Source of the DNA: Hofstenia miamia
Taxonomy: Eukaryota > Xenacoelomorpha > Acoela
Assembly (NCBI GenBank): GCA_004352715.1
Contig: SCFE01000010.1
Coordinates: 352,440-416,439, forward strand
Direction of reading: 5' to 3'
Length of the DNA stretch: 64,000 bases
Shown piece after piece: positions 36,501 to 47,480 of the stretch. Both the position numbers and the translations under genes were made by a program. The notes below the pieces were generated by a model. That model saw only the letters and a program-made list of their open reading frames with translations, was not told where the DNA came from and made no database searches. Each line of letters begins with the position of its first letter. Within the stretch, counting starts at the first letter, position 1.

Positions 36501-39500
36501 CGTGTCAGTATCTTCGGTATCCAGAGGTATTACTCGCTATCACTAACTGCAAAATTTTTCCTCTCGCAAGCGACNTACCGCCCAATAGCTTCAAATTTTT
36601 TCTTAGAATTTACAACAAATTTATTTAGCCAATCATATTACCACAACCTTAGATTTACACACAATACATTTTCACTGAAAAAGCACTATCATTATACTTT
36701 GAAATATGATCCGTGGTAGTGAAATTTCACCAACAAAGCGTGCTCAAATTCATATCTTGTGCGAGGAGGGGTACAATTTTCGCGATATAGCTGTTAGAAT
36801 GGGCGTGTCAGTATCTTCGGTGTCCAGAGGTATTACTCGCTATCACCAACTGCAAAATTTTTCCTCTCGCAAGCGACCTGGAAGACCAAAAGTGACAACC
36901 CATCAGACTGACCGTCTCATTCACCGTTACGTCGTCAATAAACCATTCTCTTCATCTTCGGAAATCAAAGCAAATCTAGGTGCGGTAGTGCAGAATGTAT
37001 CAACACGCACCATTAGGCGTCGATTGAATACTAACTTTGACCTTCCATCGGGCAAACCGGCACCCAAACTCCGATTGTCTTCAAAGAACATTCGAGACCG
37101 ATTGCGTTTCTGCAGGCAATACCAACACTACACCCCTGAGATGTGGCATCAAGTAATGTTTAGTGACGAATCAAAGATTTGCCAGTTTACATTATACCGG
37201 CCACGCGTTCGACGACCAACAAAACAAAGATTCAACACACGTTACACTAAAAAACTGTCCGCTCAGCACCTTCTGTGATGATTTGGGGTGCTATAACTGC
37301 GAATGGGCGTGCTGGGCGAAACAGTCACAGCCAAGGCCTACCTCAAAATAATTCAGGAGAAAGTTCCCATGTTTATGCAGCTTTGCGGAACATCTGTACT
37401 ACGACAAGATGGTGCTCCTTGCCACAGCGCCGAAGTTGTGAAACAGTGGATTGCATCACAAGACTTTCGGCTGCTTGAGAACTGGCCGGGAAACTCCCCA
37501 GACCTCCACGTCATAGAAAATTTCTGGCATCACATCAAAAACTGTCTGAGGAAGCGCCAATGCACATCACTCGACGATCTGAAGGAGCAAATTAAAGTGG
37601 TATGGTGCACAGAGATTACTGATGATTATTGTAGAAAGCTAGTCGAGTAAATGTCAACTCGCATTGCTCCGTGTTTGGCCAATCATGGCGGACATACAAA
37701 ATATTAGTGAGTTTTCTGAATTAACTATTTACTTTCTACCGGTGTTATCATATTGTTTCTACATTGCGTTTTTTGTGTAAAATACAAAAAATTCTAAATT
37801 TCGAAAGTGTTCCCAAACTTTTGGCCAAGACTGTACATGCATGTCTATGTAACAATACCACGTATTTTTCTTGTTGACTGTACGCATATTTAAAACTTGA
37901 TTAGCTTAAATGTATGATGCACTCATTCCTAAAACTTTTTTAACATGGCAAGTAAATTTGATTTTTACAAGTTATTCGTTGAAACGTGTCACTTTTCCAT
38001 TGTGTGGTCCTCGAAAAATGATGATCGTTTTGTATCTCAATATATTTTTACTCATTGATGGGAGTCTTCTCTATATTAAGCTATGTTTTCGCATTGCATT
38101 TGTCTTTCAAATCCTTATAATTATTAGCCGCTTCAACTTTACCTCACGCGTTCTGTCAGACCATCAACCCGATTATCCCTAAGTTATCATTTTTAAGAGG
38201 CGATTGTTTTTATTGTCATGTAAATGTAGGAATTTTAACTTTTGCTATAGAAAATATAGTAAATATACCAAACTTTCTTATAATAGGCGTAGGCTTGCCT
38301 TCTTGTCTCATGTCCACTTCAGGTAAATATCAAATGAAAGCTTTTCTAATCCGAACACTTATTCGTTTTCCACAAAAAATTTGATAAAATAGTTTGCTAC
38401 TTTAATTTGATGAAAGTCTAGTACCTAATTAGATGAGATTTGATGAGTAACAAGAGATTTTATAAATCGAATATATGCACCTGGCAATCAATTATTCAAC
38501 TGTGCACAATAAATCCCTTCCATTTATGATTTCATTTCGAAGATCCACACTAATTTGCTTGGTTTTGGCATTTTTGCAACAAATAATTGATTGTAAAACA
38601 CTTCTTTCATTCTTATTCAATTGAACTTTTTAGATTGTTTGGCAGAATTATCTGATGAAACAAAAGATAGAATTGTAGCTTGAGAAAGTAGCGTATTTAT
38701 CAAAAAATTCTGTACACTTAAAGAAAATAACAAAACATTTTTATGCTAGACTGCTTTGTAGGGTGTCTAAGCCAATTATGAAGATACTTCCTTTTTGTTT
38801 TGTTTGCCAAGTGAAAGTACGATTTTTTAGAGGATACGAATGTTTATTATACAGTTTATTAGATTTCAGTTATGCCTTCAATTTCGCTGTCCGGCCTCAA
38901 AAATTTGAGCGATGCCCAGTTTACCTCTGCTGTTGGTGGTCTGAAGAAAGACGCCATCATTTTGTTGCTGCGCCAAGCTGTCACTTGTTTCTCTACCTCC
39001 TTCCCCTCCTCCAATGATGGCCCTGGTGTCATATCATCCTTGTCTGAATCCCTAATAAAGCAGCTTTCCTCCGACGTTTCCTCTCTACGATCTCAAATGT
39101 TCTCATACAGTGCTGCTGCCTCACGTACCATTACCAACCGTTATGATCATCCTGCCTCACGTTCTGCTCCTACTGCCGCTCCCTCGCTTGCATTGCCATG
39201 TGCCCCTGAACAGTCTGGTCCACTGCCTACTCACCGCAATCATCTCCCACGTCATATCCTTGGCACTAGTTCGTCCTGCCAACTGCCTGCTGCTCCGATT
39301 AGTTCTCTTCCTCCTAGCAAAGCTCATATCTACATTGGCCGTCTGCTAATTCTGTTTCTGCTTCTGATGTTGCTGATCACCTCCGTTGCACCTCACTCCA
39401 ATTTGATGACGTTCTTCCCATTCCACCACGTAAGGATTCTCCATTCGCCTCCTTCCACATTGTCTGTAATCAAGAGTCTCATCTTGCTCTCATGGATCCT

Positions 39501-40742
39501 GCAGTTTGGTCAGATGCCCTCTTGATCCGATAGTACCGTCTCTCTGATGCTGAGCGCAAAGCTTTTTGTCTTCGTCCCCGCCGTCGTGATGCTTCTGGTC
39601 GTGATTGACTACCTCTTAGATTGGATCTTACTCCTCATCCCAACTCTAGTTTCTCTTTTTTGCTCGCCAATGCCCGCAGTCTTGTCTCGTTAAACTGTCG
39701 TCTTAGTTTTTACAACTTCCTGCAGTCTCCTTTTTACTTCATTTTTATTACTGAAACCTGGCTTGATCGTTCTCTTGTTGTTTTTCCTAACTCCACACTT
39801 AAAGTTCTCTGCCGTATGGATCGCTCTAGTGGTCGTCATGGTGGTGTTCTCATTGCCTCACGTCGTCCTAATCTTGACATCCACCCCTTTCCTTAGAGTC
39901 TTTTTCCTTTGATTTCTGTTGCGCCTGTGCTGTTCTCAATGATCACATTGTTTCTCTTCTCTGTGTTTACAACCCTCCTTCCAACAGTCCTTTTCGTTAT
40001 TCCCCTTGCTGATTTTTCATCCATACTTGAGTACCTTCATGATCAGTCTATCACTCTCTCTCTCGTCAACTTGGATTTCCCACTCCTCCCCATCTTCTCA
40101 TCTGTGGTGACTTCAACCTTCCTAATGTTTGTTGGAATGCACTTGAATCTAATGACTCCTATGAATCCGCTGTTCTGGATTTTTTCGCTTCCTACACTCT
40201 TGAACAACTTGTATTTTCTCCTACTTCCTGCTCCTCTCTCCTTGACTTGGTTTTTTGCTCTCACCCTGATCGTATTTTTGACACGTAGTCCCTGTTCCGG
40301 TTAATCTGTCTGATCACTCATTTGCTCGCTTCAACCTGTCTGTCAATTCTAGTACCCCATCTGCTTGTCCTGCTGCTCTTCAATATGCTCGATCTAACAG
40401 TGACTTTGTATCTCTTAATGCTGCTCTCTCCTCTTCATTCTGAAATTATTTCATCCTTTGTTCCCCGTCCTCGGAAAAAGCGTATTTCTCTCCCTTTCTA
40501 CTTCTCATCTCCTGTACACTCTTTGAATAAACTTGAATCTTTCAAACTACGGTACTTCTGATTCTTCGAAGCTCTCTTCTCTCACAGAAGACGTCATCAA
40601 TTTCATGGAACTTGACAAAATCTCTGTGCTGTCCAGCTTCGCATCTGGATCTCTTCAAGACACTTACTGTTTTTTGCGTTCCTTGCATTCCAAACCTGAT
40701 TTCCCCAGCTTCAATTGGAACCATCTTTCTGCAAACTCCGAT

Positions 40743-40778
<36 letters not shown>

Positions 40779-43700
40779 NNNNNNNNNNNNNNNNNNNNNN
40801 NNNNNNNNNNNNNNNNNNNNNNNNNNNNNNNNNNNNNNNNNNNNNNNNNNNNNNNNNNNNNNNNNNNNNNNNNNNNNNNNNNNNNNNNNNNNNNNNNNNN
40901 NNNNNNNNNNNNNNNNNNNNNNNNNNNNNNNNNNNNNNNNNNNNNNNNNNNNNNNNNNNNNNNNNNNNNNNNNNNNNNNNNNNNNNNNNNNNNNNNNNNN
41001 NNNNNNNNNNNNNNNNNNNNNNNNNNNNNNNNNNNNNNNNNNNNNNNNNNNNNNNNNNNNNNNNNNNNNNNNNNNNNNNNNNNNNNNNNNNNNNNNNNNN
41101 NNNNNNNNNNNNNNNNNNNNNNNNNNNNNNNNNNNNNNNNNNNNNNNNNNNNNNNNNNNNNNNNNNNNNNNNNNNNNNNNNNNNNNNNNNNNNNNNNNNN
41201 NNNNNNNNNNNNNNNNNNNNNNNNNNNNNNNNNNNNNNNNNNNNNNNNTGGATCTTGATCCTTTTGATTTCATTACGTTTTCTAATTGCCGCTCTAGTCA
41301 CTCTGATGATTTTGTCACCTTCTCTATTCATCGTCCCAAGAAACATCGCACACTTCACTCGTTTTTCAATCGTGCTTGTACTGCTGCTAATTACATCTTG
41401 ACTCTCAAGCCTCCAACATCCATTGATTTTTTCCCCGCCGCCGAGCTTCAAGAAATCTTTGATATCTTTCCTGTTTGCTGAGCCCTTCTCCAACTTCGCC
41501 TTCTCTTCCATCTGCTCTTATTTCACCTCCTGTGACTGTCCTTGCTGTCGTAAAACTTGACTTGTTTTTATTCTTTTTTTAGCCTTCAGCGGCTAAATAA
41601 AGTCATTCATTATTATTATTATTATTTACCTAGCTGTATATTATTCGCAGACTTGACTAAAAAAAATTGTTTTTGTATTATATGTATGTTCACAATATTT
41701 TCCCACTTATTTTAGTTCAAAAAATATATAAGTATTTTCGCATTTTGCACGCAAAATGTTATATTTAAGCTTCTTTCTAATAAACTCTAATATATTTTTT
41801 TTCGGGTTTCACATAAATCACGAATTTTTGACTTTGTAGCCATGACTTTGTAGCCATATATTTAATATGGTAATATTATATAAAGCACTAGCTTATATCA
41901 TGATAAATTTCACTTTTCAGTTATCTCCTATTGAAGATGTCATTGATTAAAAATGCAGTAATCCATGTAAAATTCTATTAAATGTTACACTTTTAAGACT
42001 AAATTCAGGTTTCTAAATTAATAAAACCAATCGGAAAGTAAAATCTTTAATAATCATGAGAAATTAAGCATTTCTCAAACAATGTTGCATCATTTTAAAG
42101 GGGGATGTCACTTAACTTAATTATTTTTGTTTTAAAGTTTTCAATTTCAAAAAACTTGCGACTAACTTATAGTAGACATGTAAAAAAGTATTCAAAAAAT
42201 TTTTTATTGTATATTGTGTTAAAAAGGGTCAAGAAATTACAAAGCGCCAATATATATATATATATATATATATATANNNNTTGCATCATTTTAAAGGGGG
42301 ATGTCACTTAACTTAATTATTTTTGTTTTAAAGTTTTCAATTTCAAAAAACTTGCGACTAACGTATAGTAGACATGTAATTTAAGGACATGTACTAAAAA
42401 AGTATTCAAAAAATTTTTTATTGTATATTGTGTTAAAAAGGGTCAAGAAATTACAAAGCGCCAATATATTAATATATATATATATATATATTAAATAACT
42501 ACTTTTCTACTTTTTAGTTGTACATAACCTTTAGTTTTTAACTTACATATACATCGAATTTTTTAATTGCCCCATATTGAGCAATCGAATCAGTTTCTGG
42601 CTTCTCATGGGTTAAAACTAAGGGAAATATGTGCTGCACGTAGAAGAAAGACAGTATTTGTTAGTCTCATATCCGTTTGAACAAAGATTTTGCATTTATT
42701 TCATAAATTTATGAAATCCAATAAACCATAATATACTGTTTGTCATGCTTTATGGTGAGTCACATATTCTTGGAGATGATTTGCGCATCAAGTTGATTTA
42801 TGGAGTATCTGTTTTATTTGCTTAATATTTCCCCCAATGTGCCGATGGCTACGAGATGACTATGTATAAATTCAATTTCGCGTGATATTCACGGGTTAAA
42901 ATGCGTAAAAACGCGTCTAGAAAAATGGCATCAGAAATGTTTTGTATGCTTAAAGAATATCATCTCTAACATTTCGGTAAAGTACAAAATGTCAAATTTT
43001 AAGATTAATATTCCCTACAACCTTTCTTCTCGGGTTAGCATCTGGCCAACCCGTTTTTTCTCGGGTTAGCATCTGGTCAAACCGATTTTGATATTCTATT
43101 AAGATGAAATTGAAATTTTATTCAATTCAATAGTCAATTAAATTATAATTTAGGATATACAAGTATATGCAGGTGAATCAGAAACAACTTTAGTCAAGCT
43201 TAACAACATATACAAGAAAGTGTTTAAATATAAATTAATTAGCAAAAAAATTACACATTTTTAAAATAATTCAAGCAAAAGACAAATCCTTACATCTACA
43301 TATTAAAGACTTTCAAAATCATCCACTGAAACAATTGTTATTACAGAAGAACTGAATACGCTAGCAAAACTTAGAAAAAAAATCCACCGAAATTATTCTT
43401 ATCGAATATAATTTTCCTGATCGTTGTTTCTCCTGTTATTAGTTATAATGTTTTAGTTTAGTTACTTGTAGTGTAGTTTAGTGGATTGTACGCTTAAACT
43501 AAAGTTTATTGTTATTATTATTACATTGACAAAAATACAATCGGAGACACAAACATGCTAAACAATTTACTGATTTTTACACTGAGCTCACCACATACAT
43601 CGACACACACACAAATTTATTATTATTTAATATTTCATATTTAATTTGTAGATTAATTAACTTTTTAGCAAATATATTGCTTTGACTCTTGTTATTTTGA

Positions 43701-45135
43701 AAACATGTAATTATAGAAAATAGTCGATATTATTTGAAGGATCTATTTCTACTATGTAGTATGGAATTTCGGGCCTCGAGTTAGCTGTGTGCATCTAGAT
43801 GTTAATTTCCCTTTATTCCATACATGGGTGTAGTTTGTGCAAATTTTGTTGAATCACCTGTAGACCATTAAGCTCCATAAAATTCCATCGTTTGTAATCG
43901 GTTTTGATGAGGTTTAAATGTTTTCATAGTTTATATTATATTCTTTGCTTCTGTTGCTTTCAAAATTACTTCAAGTTTAAATCTTGCATCCTCAGTTTTT
44001 TTATAGAATGGAATGTATTTTGTAGGAATAGTAAATTGAATTCCATTTAAATTGTTGTCAGCATACACTTTGTGCGGCTTCAGTGAAGTAGGTGTGAGTG
44101 CTATTTCTTCAAGTAAGGAGCACATTGTTCTGAGTCAATACGCAGCGCATTCGTAGGGATACTACAATTAAAAAATTTTTGTGATTTAACTTGAAAATAT
44201 TTTTAGAACGAAAGCTGAAATTAGCGTTTGTTGATGGGCCTGCTAAGCCACCGCGAGGAGTTCTACGACGTCAGATTAAAAACGGTCTCGTCAGTGCAAG
44301 TGCATATAATCCTTCCAGTGAGGTTAAACAAACCATCTGTGAACAAATGCCTCCCGCAAAAACACGCCTTACACTCCGAGAGCAGTTGAACGCTGGTAAA
44401 TTATTTTACACACACATATTATAGTATACAGCTTTCTATTTTACTTACAGTAATTTTTCTTCAATAAAGTCTGTTGCATTCAAAAAAGTCTTTGTACATA
44501 AACTAGCAAAAAAAAACCGTTATTTGACCCTCGAAAAAATTTGCGATATTAATGGTACCTCACTTCAAAATTTAGTTATTCATGAATCATTTATGAAATT
44601 ATTATGGATGATTACTTATATTTATTCAGTATGATATTCGATTGCTAGTGAAGTGAGGATAAATCTTTTTCACATGAATGCAATAGGTTCCAGTCAAATT
44701 AGTTTATTTGCAATTAATATTTTGTTGCAAGAAAATACTTTTTATATTTTACAGATTTTTTCAAACATCACATAAAGGATATTTTTAACTAGTTTATATA
44801 CAAATACCTTATTGAATGCAACAAAGACTTATTTGAATGTAAGAGACTTTATTGAAGAAAAATTACTGTAAAACTCAATGAAATGTTTACATTGTTCAAT
44901 ATTTGAGGTAAAAATTTTTCAAGTTTGCTATTAATTCTCCTTATCATCATTCATCTGTTTTCTGAAACTCCTCTGAAATACATTTAATGTGATATATTGA
45001 GGTTTTTATTTATAATTGTTTTGTCACTCCAATACATGTTTAGTTCGAGCTCAACGTCCATCTGCTCACCTAGTCGCCGCCGCACCGCCATTAATGAAGA
45101 AAACTTTGAAGCAGTTTAAGAAAGCTTTCTATTGA
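30111..45135 (+). CDS. ELOA: Elongin A (transcription elongation factor B subunit 3)
   Basis: Ten coding exons with GT-AG introns, all acceptors ending TTTAG: 30111-30185, 30226-30282, 30323-30574, 32014-32173, 32546-32599, 32643-32740, 33743-33850, 34149-34227, 44207-44395 and 45044-45135. They predict 387 residues. Elongin A binds the Elongin B/C dimer, stimulates RNA polymerase II elongation in the nucleus and can act as the substrate receptor of a Cul5 ubiquitin ligase. Visible parts are a TFIIS-N domain (about 1-80), a short Lys/Pro-rich linker, a BC box (185-194), the F-box-like region after it, and the conserved C-terminus. Human Elongin A is about twice as long; the long charged central region is absent here. 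Every exon is open and phases agree, so it looks functional. Exon borders are inferred by eye from homology. Confidence 0.93.
30575..32013 (+). other. ELOA intron 3 (1439 nt)
   Basis: AT-rich, no recognisable mobile element. Its last 690 nt are duplicated in inverted form at 26573-27232. A minus-strand open frame at 31079-31306 has no known motif. Confidence 0.7.
32014..34227 (+). CDS. ELOA: ELOA exons 4-8: BC box and Cullin-box region
   Basis: Exon 4 gives LPEISPDYHPV and SISRMFTGTKRNF, the conserved block before the BC box. Exon 5 carries SLFELCMKTL, a perfect match to the BC-box pattern (S/T/P)LxxxCxxxL that contacts Elongin C. Exon 6 gives IYELGGVPYEIIKPVLKQC and QLLHIESYN; exon 7 gives LVENTEELWEILCKREFKG; exon 8 gives LHEERENRFKRLSAKV. 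The order and spacing follow the family throughout. Introns are 372, 43, 1002 and 298 nt. The sequence around the exon 8 donor is repeated at 34362 because of an assembly join. Confidence 0.93.
32741..33742 (+). other. ELOA intron 6 (1002 nt)
   Basis: AT-rich intron with no recognised element. An open stretch near 33120-33210 ends in a GT donor-like site, but it does not match Elongin A and the ELOA reading frame runs cleanly without it. Confidence 0.6.
34221..34502. repeat. 140-bp tandem copy across a single N
   Basis: 34221-34360 is repeated at 34362-34502 with two visible substitutions, the two copies being separated by one N at 34361. It covers the exon 8 donor and the start of intron 8. 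Read as overlapping contig ends from two alleles that were abutted. Confidence 0.85.
34740..36200. other. Intron 8 segment with repeated GTTTAAAACATG motifs
   Basis: No open frame. The motif GTTTAAAACAT(G) recurs near 34944, 35252, 35930 and 35970, and a perfect 24-bp palindrome of the same motif occupies 35927-35950. Its ends share GAATGCAAAC in inverted orientation (34759 and 36006), too short to call a transposon with confidence. Confidence 0.35.
36286..36878. repeat. 289-bp near-duplicate across a single N
   Basis: 36286-36574 and 36590-36878 are the same piece of the Tc1 element with at least five differences, including CACTAAC versus CACCAAC. The first version turns a Gln/His region codon into a stop. 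The copies are divided by an N and a 14-bp filler. Confidence 0.8.
36706..37650 (+). pseudogene. Tc1-like transposase, frameshifted
   Basis: The first frame (36706-37278) has the paired helix-turn-helix region (ISPTKRAQIHILCEEGYNF, then GVSVSSVSRGITRY), a GRPK hook, and the first catalytic Asp in MFSDESKI. After shifts near 37200 and 37310 the second frame (37303-37650) gives LRQDGAPCHSAEVVKQW (second Asp) and NSPDLHVIENFW (catalytic Glu); I count 35 residues between them, against 34 in classic Tc1. Start and end fit the family length. The shifts make it inactive. Confidence 0.88.
37836..38760 (+). other. ELOA intron 8, unassigned part
   Basis: AT-rich; an open frame at 37910-38182 has no motif I recognise. 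Confidence 0.5.
38872..41627 (+). mobile_element. Longer LINE copy with (ATT)n tail in ELOA intron 8
   Basis: The ORF1-like part (38872-39525) starts MPSISLSGLKNLSDAQFTSA. In a second frame near 39370-39480 it reads SDVADHLRCTSLQFDD and PPRKDSPFASFHIVCNQ. The endonuclease-like part (39621-39896) has LLANARSLVS and FITETWLDRS. Later frames are broken, and most of the reverse transcriptase falls in the 470-N gap (40779-41248) after a (CT)n tract. The C-terminus KKHRTLHSFFNRACTAANYI and the 3' end CTTCAGCGGCTAAATAAA plus (ATT)n match the insertion at 19083-20057. At about 2.75 kb it is internally shortened. Confidence 0.75.
40747..41248. other. (CT)n microsatellite and 470-N gap
   Basis: About 32 bp of CT repeat at 40747-40778 followed by N to 41248, inside the LINE. 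Confidence 0.9.
42083..42491. repeat. Allelic duplicate across a 4-N join
   Basis: 42083-42276 and 42281-42491 carry the same sequence, both ending in a (TA)n tract. They differ by at least one substitution and an insertion of about 18 bp in the second copy. Read as two alleles abutted at an unresolved microsatellite. Confidence 0.85.
43023..43087. repeat. Two 31-bp tandem units, each with a CGGGTT/AACCCG stem
   Basis: Two near-identical units containing TCTCGGGTTAGCATCTGG. In the first unit CGGGTT pairs with AACCCG across an 11-nt loop; in the second the right half is AAACCG. No coding capacity. Confidence 0.7.
43931..44125 (-). other. Antisense open frame in ELOA intron 8
   Basis: A 64-codon minus-strand frame, MCSLLEEIALTPTSLKPHKV onward, with a balanced composition unusual for this AT-rich intron. 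No family was recognised and no splice sites could be assigned. It may be an exon fragment, a TE remnant or chance. Confidence 0.25.
44207..45135 (+). CDS. ELOA: ELOA exons 9-10: conserved C-terminus
   Basis: Exon 9 (63 codons) gives KLKLAFVDGPAKPPRGVLRR, matching the AFVxxxAKPPRxVRRRQ block of Elongin A. Exon 10 gives AAAPPLMKKTLKQFKKAFY and the stop TGA at 45133-45135, matching the family's PMMAKTxKAFKxRF end. Exons 8 and 9 join in phase 1 across a 9979-nt intron; the 648-nt intron 9 is also phase 1. Confidence 0.93.
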
Positions 45136-45851
45136 TTTAGTACTCAAGAGCTCTTTGCAATCGGTCATCAATTGATTTATATATAATTATGTAAATGCCT
45201 GTAATTTAATGATAAATTCCAATTCACTGAATTGTATATATTTCGTAGTGTTTCATACAACTTTTTCATTGCTTTCTATTTTTTATTTATTTTGTTCTAT
45301 GGACTATATTCTTAATTTCATTGTATGTCTTTCGTAGTGATAACGCTGAAATGCCGTCTATATTATCTGAACGTGTCCGTTTTCTTTGTAAATTTAACAT
45401 GTTAAATATTGTCATTTCAAATATCNCCTTGTGTTATCTAATTTATAATTGTACGAGGTTTATATATTTATGAAAATGTATTTATTGTAGTTTAGTGGTT
45501 GCCTCAATAGTATGATTTGAAAATAAGAATTATATTTTATGCCGTGAGCTTTTGTAAGTACATCATTGACATTATTTATTACACAATGTTGTTGCGCGCA
45601 CTAGGAATAGTTTAATTAAACAATTAAAAGTTTATGAAAATTTAGTTCGGTCTATTTCAATTATCTCGCCTTTGTCAAAATCTTCAAAAAAACAAATATT
45701 TGACAAAATAAACACTTATTTCTACATTTATAACAAATCAATTCTTCNTGTATGTCTTTCGTAGTGATAACGCTGAAATGCCGTCTATATTATCTGAACG
45801 TGTCCGTTTTCTTTGTAAATTTAACATGTTAAATATTGTCATTTCAAATAT
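45136..45851 (+). other. ELOA 3' flank / 3' UTR with assembly bubble
   Basis: AT-rich sequence with single Ns at 45426 and 45748. The 103 bp before the first N (45323-45425) is repeated after the second N (45749-45851). An AATAAA near 45708 could serve polyadenylation, but it lies in the alternative path and the true transcript end cannot be set. Confidence 0.6.
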
Positions 45852-46367
45852 CAGGGTGTTCATACAGCCTTTAGATAATTCAAGAAACTTCTTAATATTA
45901 CAACTGAAGTTGGAAATCTCTGAAATTTTTAAATATCAAATCAAAATATATTGAAAGCATTGTTAAGTTCTTTGATATTTGTAATAATATCACTTTTTAT
46001 TTCAGGGTGTAAATTAAAAAATTTAATAATTGACTTCCGATCCTTTTAAACCGATTACTCCACAGGAAAAAGCTTGTTCCTTGGATATAACTCCATTTGT
46101 TTTTTGTGAGGTTACATAAAGATGTGTGTTCCGCACCAAGGCACAGGACATAAGTAGAGGCATTTGACAAAGAAATGTTAAAAATATGGACTGAAATTAA
46201 ATATCATTTAGATGCCCTCGGTGTTACAAATGGGATTCACGTAGAATTTTATTAATGCTTTGAATAAAAATTGACTATATGCCTGATATTGCTTAGTTTA
46301 CAGAAATTTTCACTTTGATTGTAATAATAAATTTTTTAAATTGTCTAATGACCTTATGAACACCTTG
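45852..46367. mobile_element. Candidate hAT-like MITE, 516 bp
   Basis: The left end reads CAGGGTGTTCATACAGCC; the right end read inward is CAAGGTGTTCATAAGGTC. The imperfect terminal inverted repeats extend to about 32 bp. No open frame. The expected 8-bp target duplication is not evident, possibly because the left flank is at an assembly join. Confidence 0.5.
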
Positions 46368-46409
46368 TATTGTACTGTATACTTGCATTTATTAAAGTTG
46401 CTTTAAATT

Positions 46410-47480
46410 GACAAATCAATTCTTCCGAATACTCAATTCGGCTTTCGCAAAGCTTATTCTATCTCTAATGCTTTACTTTACGCTACTGAAAATTTGAGCA
46501 ATAATAATAATTTTGTCACAATGGCTTCTATCGATTTTTCCAAAACATTTGATTATTATATTCTTAAAAAGTTAGAATACATTACATGCTAATAGTATAA
46601 ATCTAGTAAAGTGCTACTTTAGTGATCGTTTTCAAATAGTAAAGGTAAATTGTATATTTTCTAATTGGGGTAAACCTTACAAGTGTTCCACGGTGTACTA
46701 TTTTAGGGCCTCTAATTTTCTCGTTGTTAGTGAATGATTTAAATGGCAATTTAAGCAATGATTGTGGACTAGTGCAGTATGCTGACGTTACGTATATATA
46801 CGCAACTCAAATTTAAAATTCAACTGTCACATCAATTTAATAGTTAGAAACTTAGCTATTGATATAAAAAGATGGACACTAGTAGTTAGGCAATTACCAC
46901 CTTGTGCGATAACTCAATTTTTCTTTTGTAATCTATGTGAATTGTATATATGTGTTTTGTGAATTTAATGACGTTATTCAGATAAATTATCAGTTATTTA
47001 ATTGTTAACATTTATCTGAATAAAGAATCTCTTATCTTATCTAGAAACATCATTGGTAAATTAGAAACCAATCTCTCTCAAATGTAAAAATATTTTAACG
47101 TGCACTATTCAACTGTAAATCCCTTTAAAACAGAATTCTGTGTTATGCCTCCCTTTCAAAAAGATAATCACACATTTTATGTTTTTCGGGGTCAAAAATT
47201 AATCAAGTCGAATCCTTCAAATATCTTGGATTAACAATCGATAATAAATTGAACTATTGGGACCAGTACCTTTATGTGCATAATATCAAGAATTCTCACC
47301 CTAATATATTATACATTAAGCATTCCATTTGCTTAAAGATAATACATTTAGCATTAACTCACCTCTTCCTTTCGTGTGTTGAGTTGCAGCCAAATATTTT
47401 TGTTGGCTATATTTTCGTTAACAGTTAAAAAATTTAAAGTTGCTACCAAGACCAAAAAACTTTGCAGCAGGGACCAAATA
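46410..47480 (+). pseudogene. Degenerate CR1-like LINE copy, plus strand
   Basis: Fragments in shifting frames: NTQFGFRKAYSISNALLYAT, MASIDFSKTFDYYILKK (motif A), TILGPLIFSLLVNDL-like and QYADVTYIYA (motif C), then FKYLGLTIDNKLNYWDQ (thumb). These align in order with the well-preserved element at 47859-52260. A (TCTTA)n-type tail near 47020-47040 lies inside, suggesting a second short copy inserted here. Confidence 0.7.

Larger units (their letters stand above)
36201..37833 (+). mobile_element. Tc1-like transposon in ELOA intron 8
   Basis: The left end starts CAATAGTGGCCAAAAG and the right end, read inward, starts CAGTCTTGGCCAAAAG; both continue TTTGGGAACA. Each end is flanked by TA (36199-36200 and 37834-37835), the Tc1/mariner target duplication. 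Inside is one broken transposase in the plus orientation. A single N at 36575 and a repeated N-terminal segment (36286-36574 and 36590-36878) inflate the apparent length. Confidence 0.9.
41633..43920 (+). other. ELOA intron 8, unassigned AT-rich part
   Basis: No gene recognised. It holds the duplicated join at 42083-42491 and the hairpin tandem repeat at 43023-43087, described separately. Confidence 0.5.
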
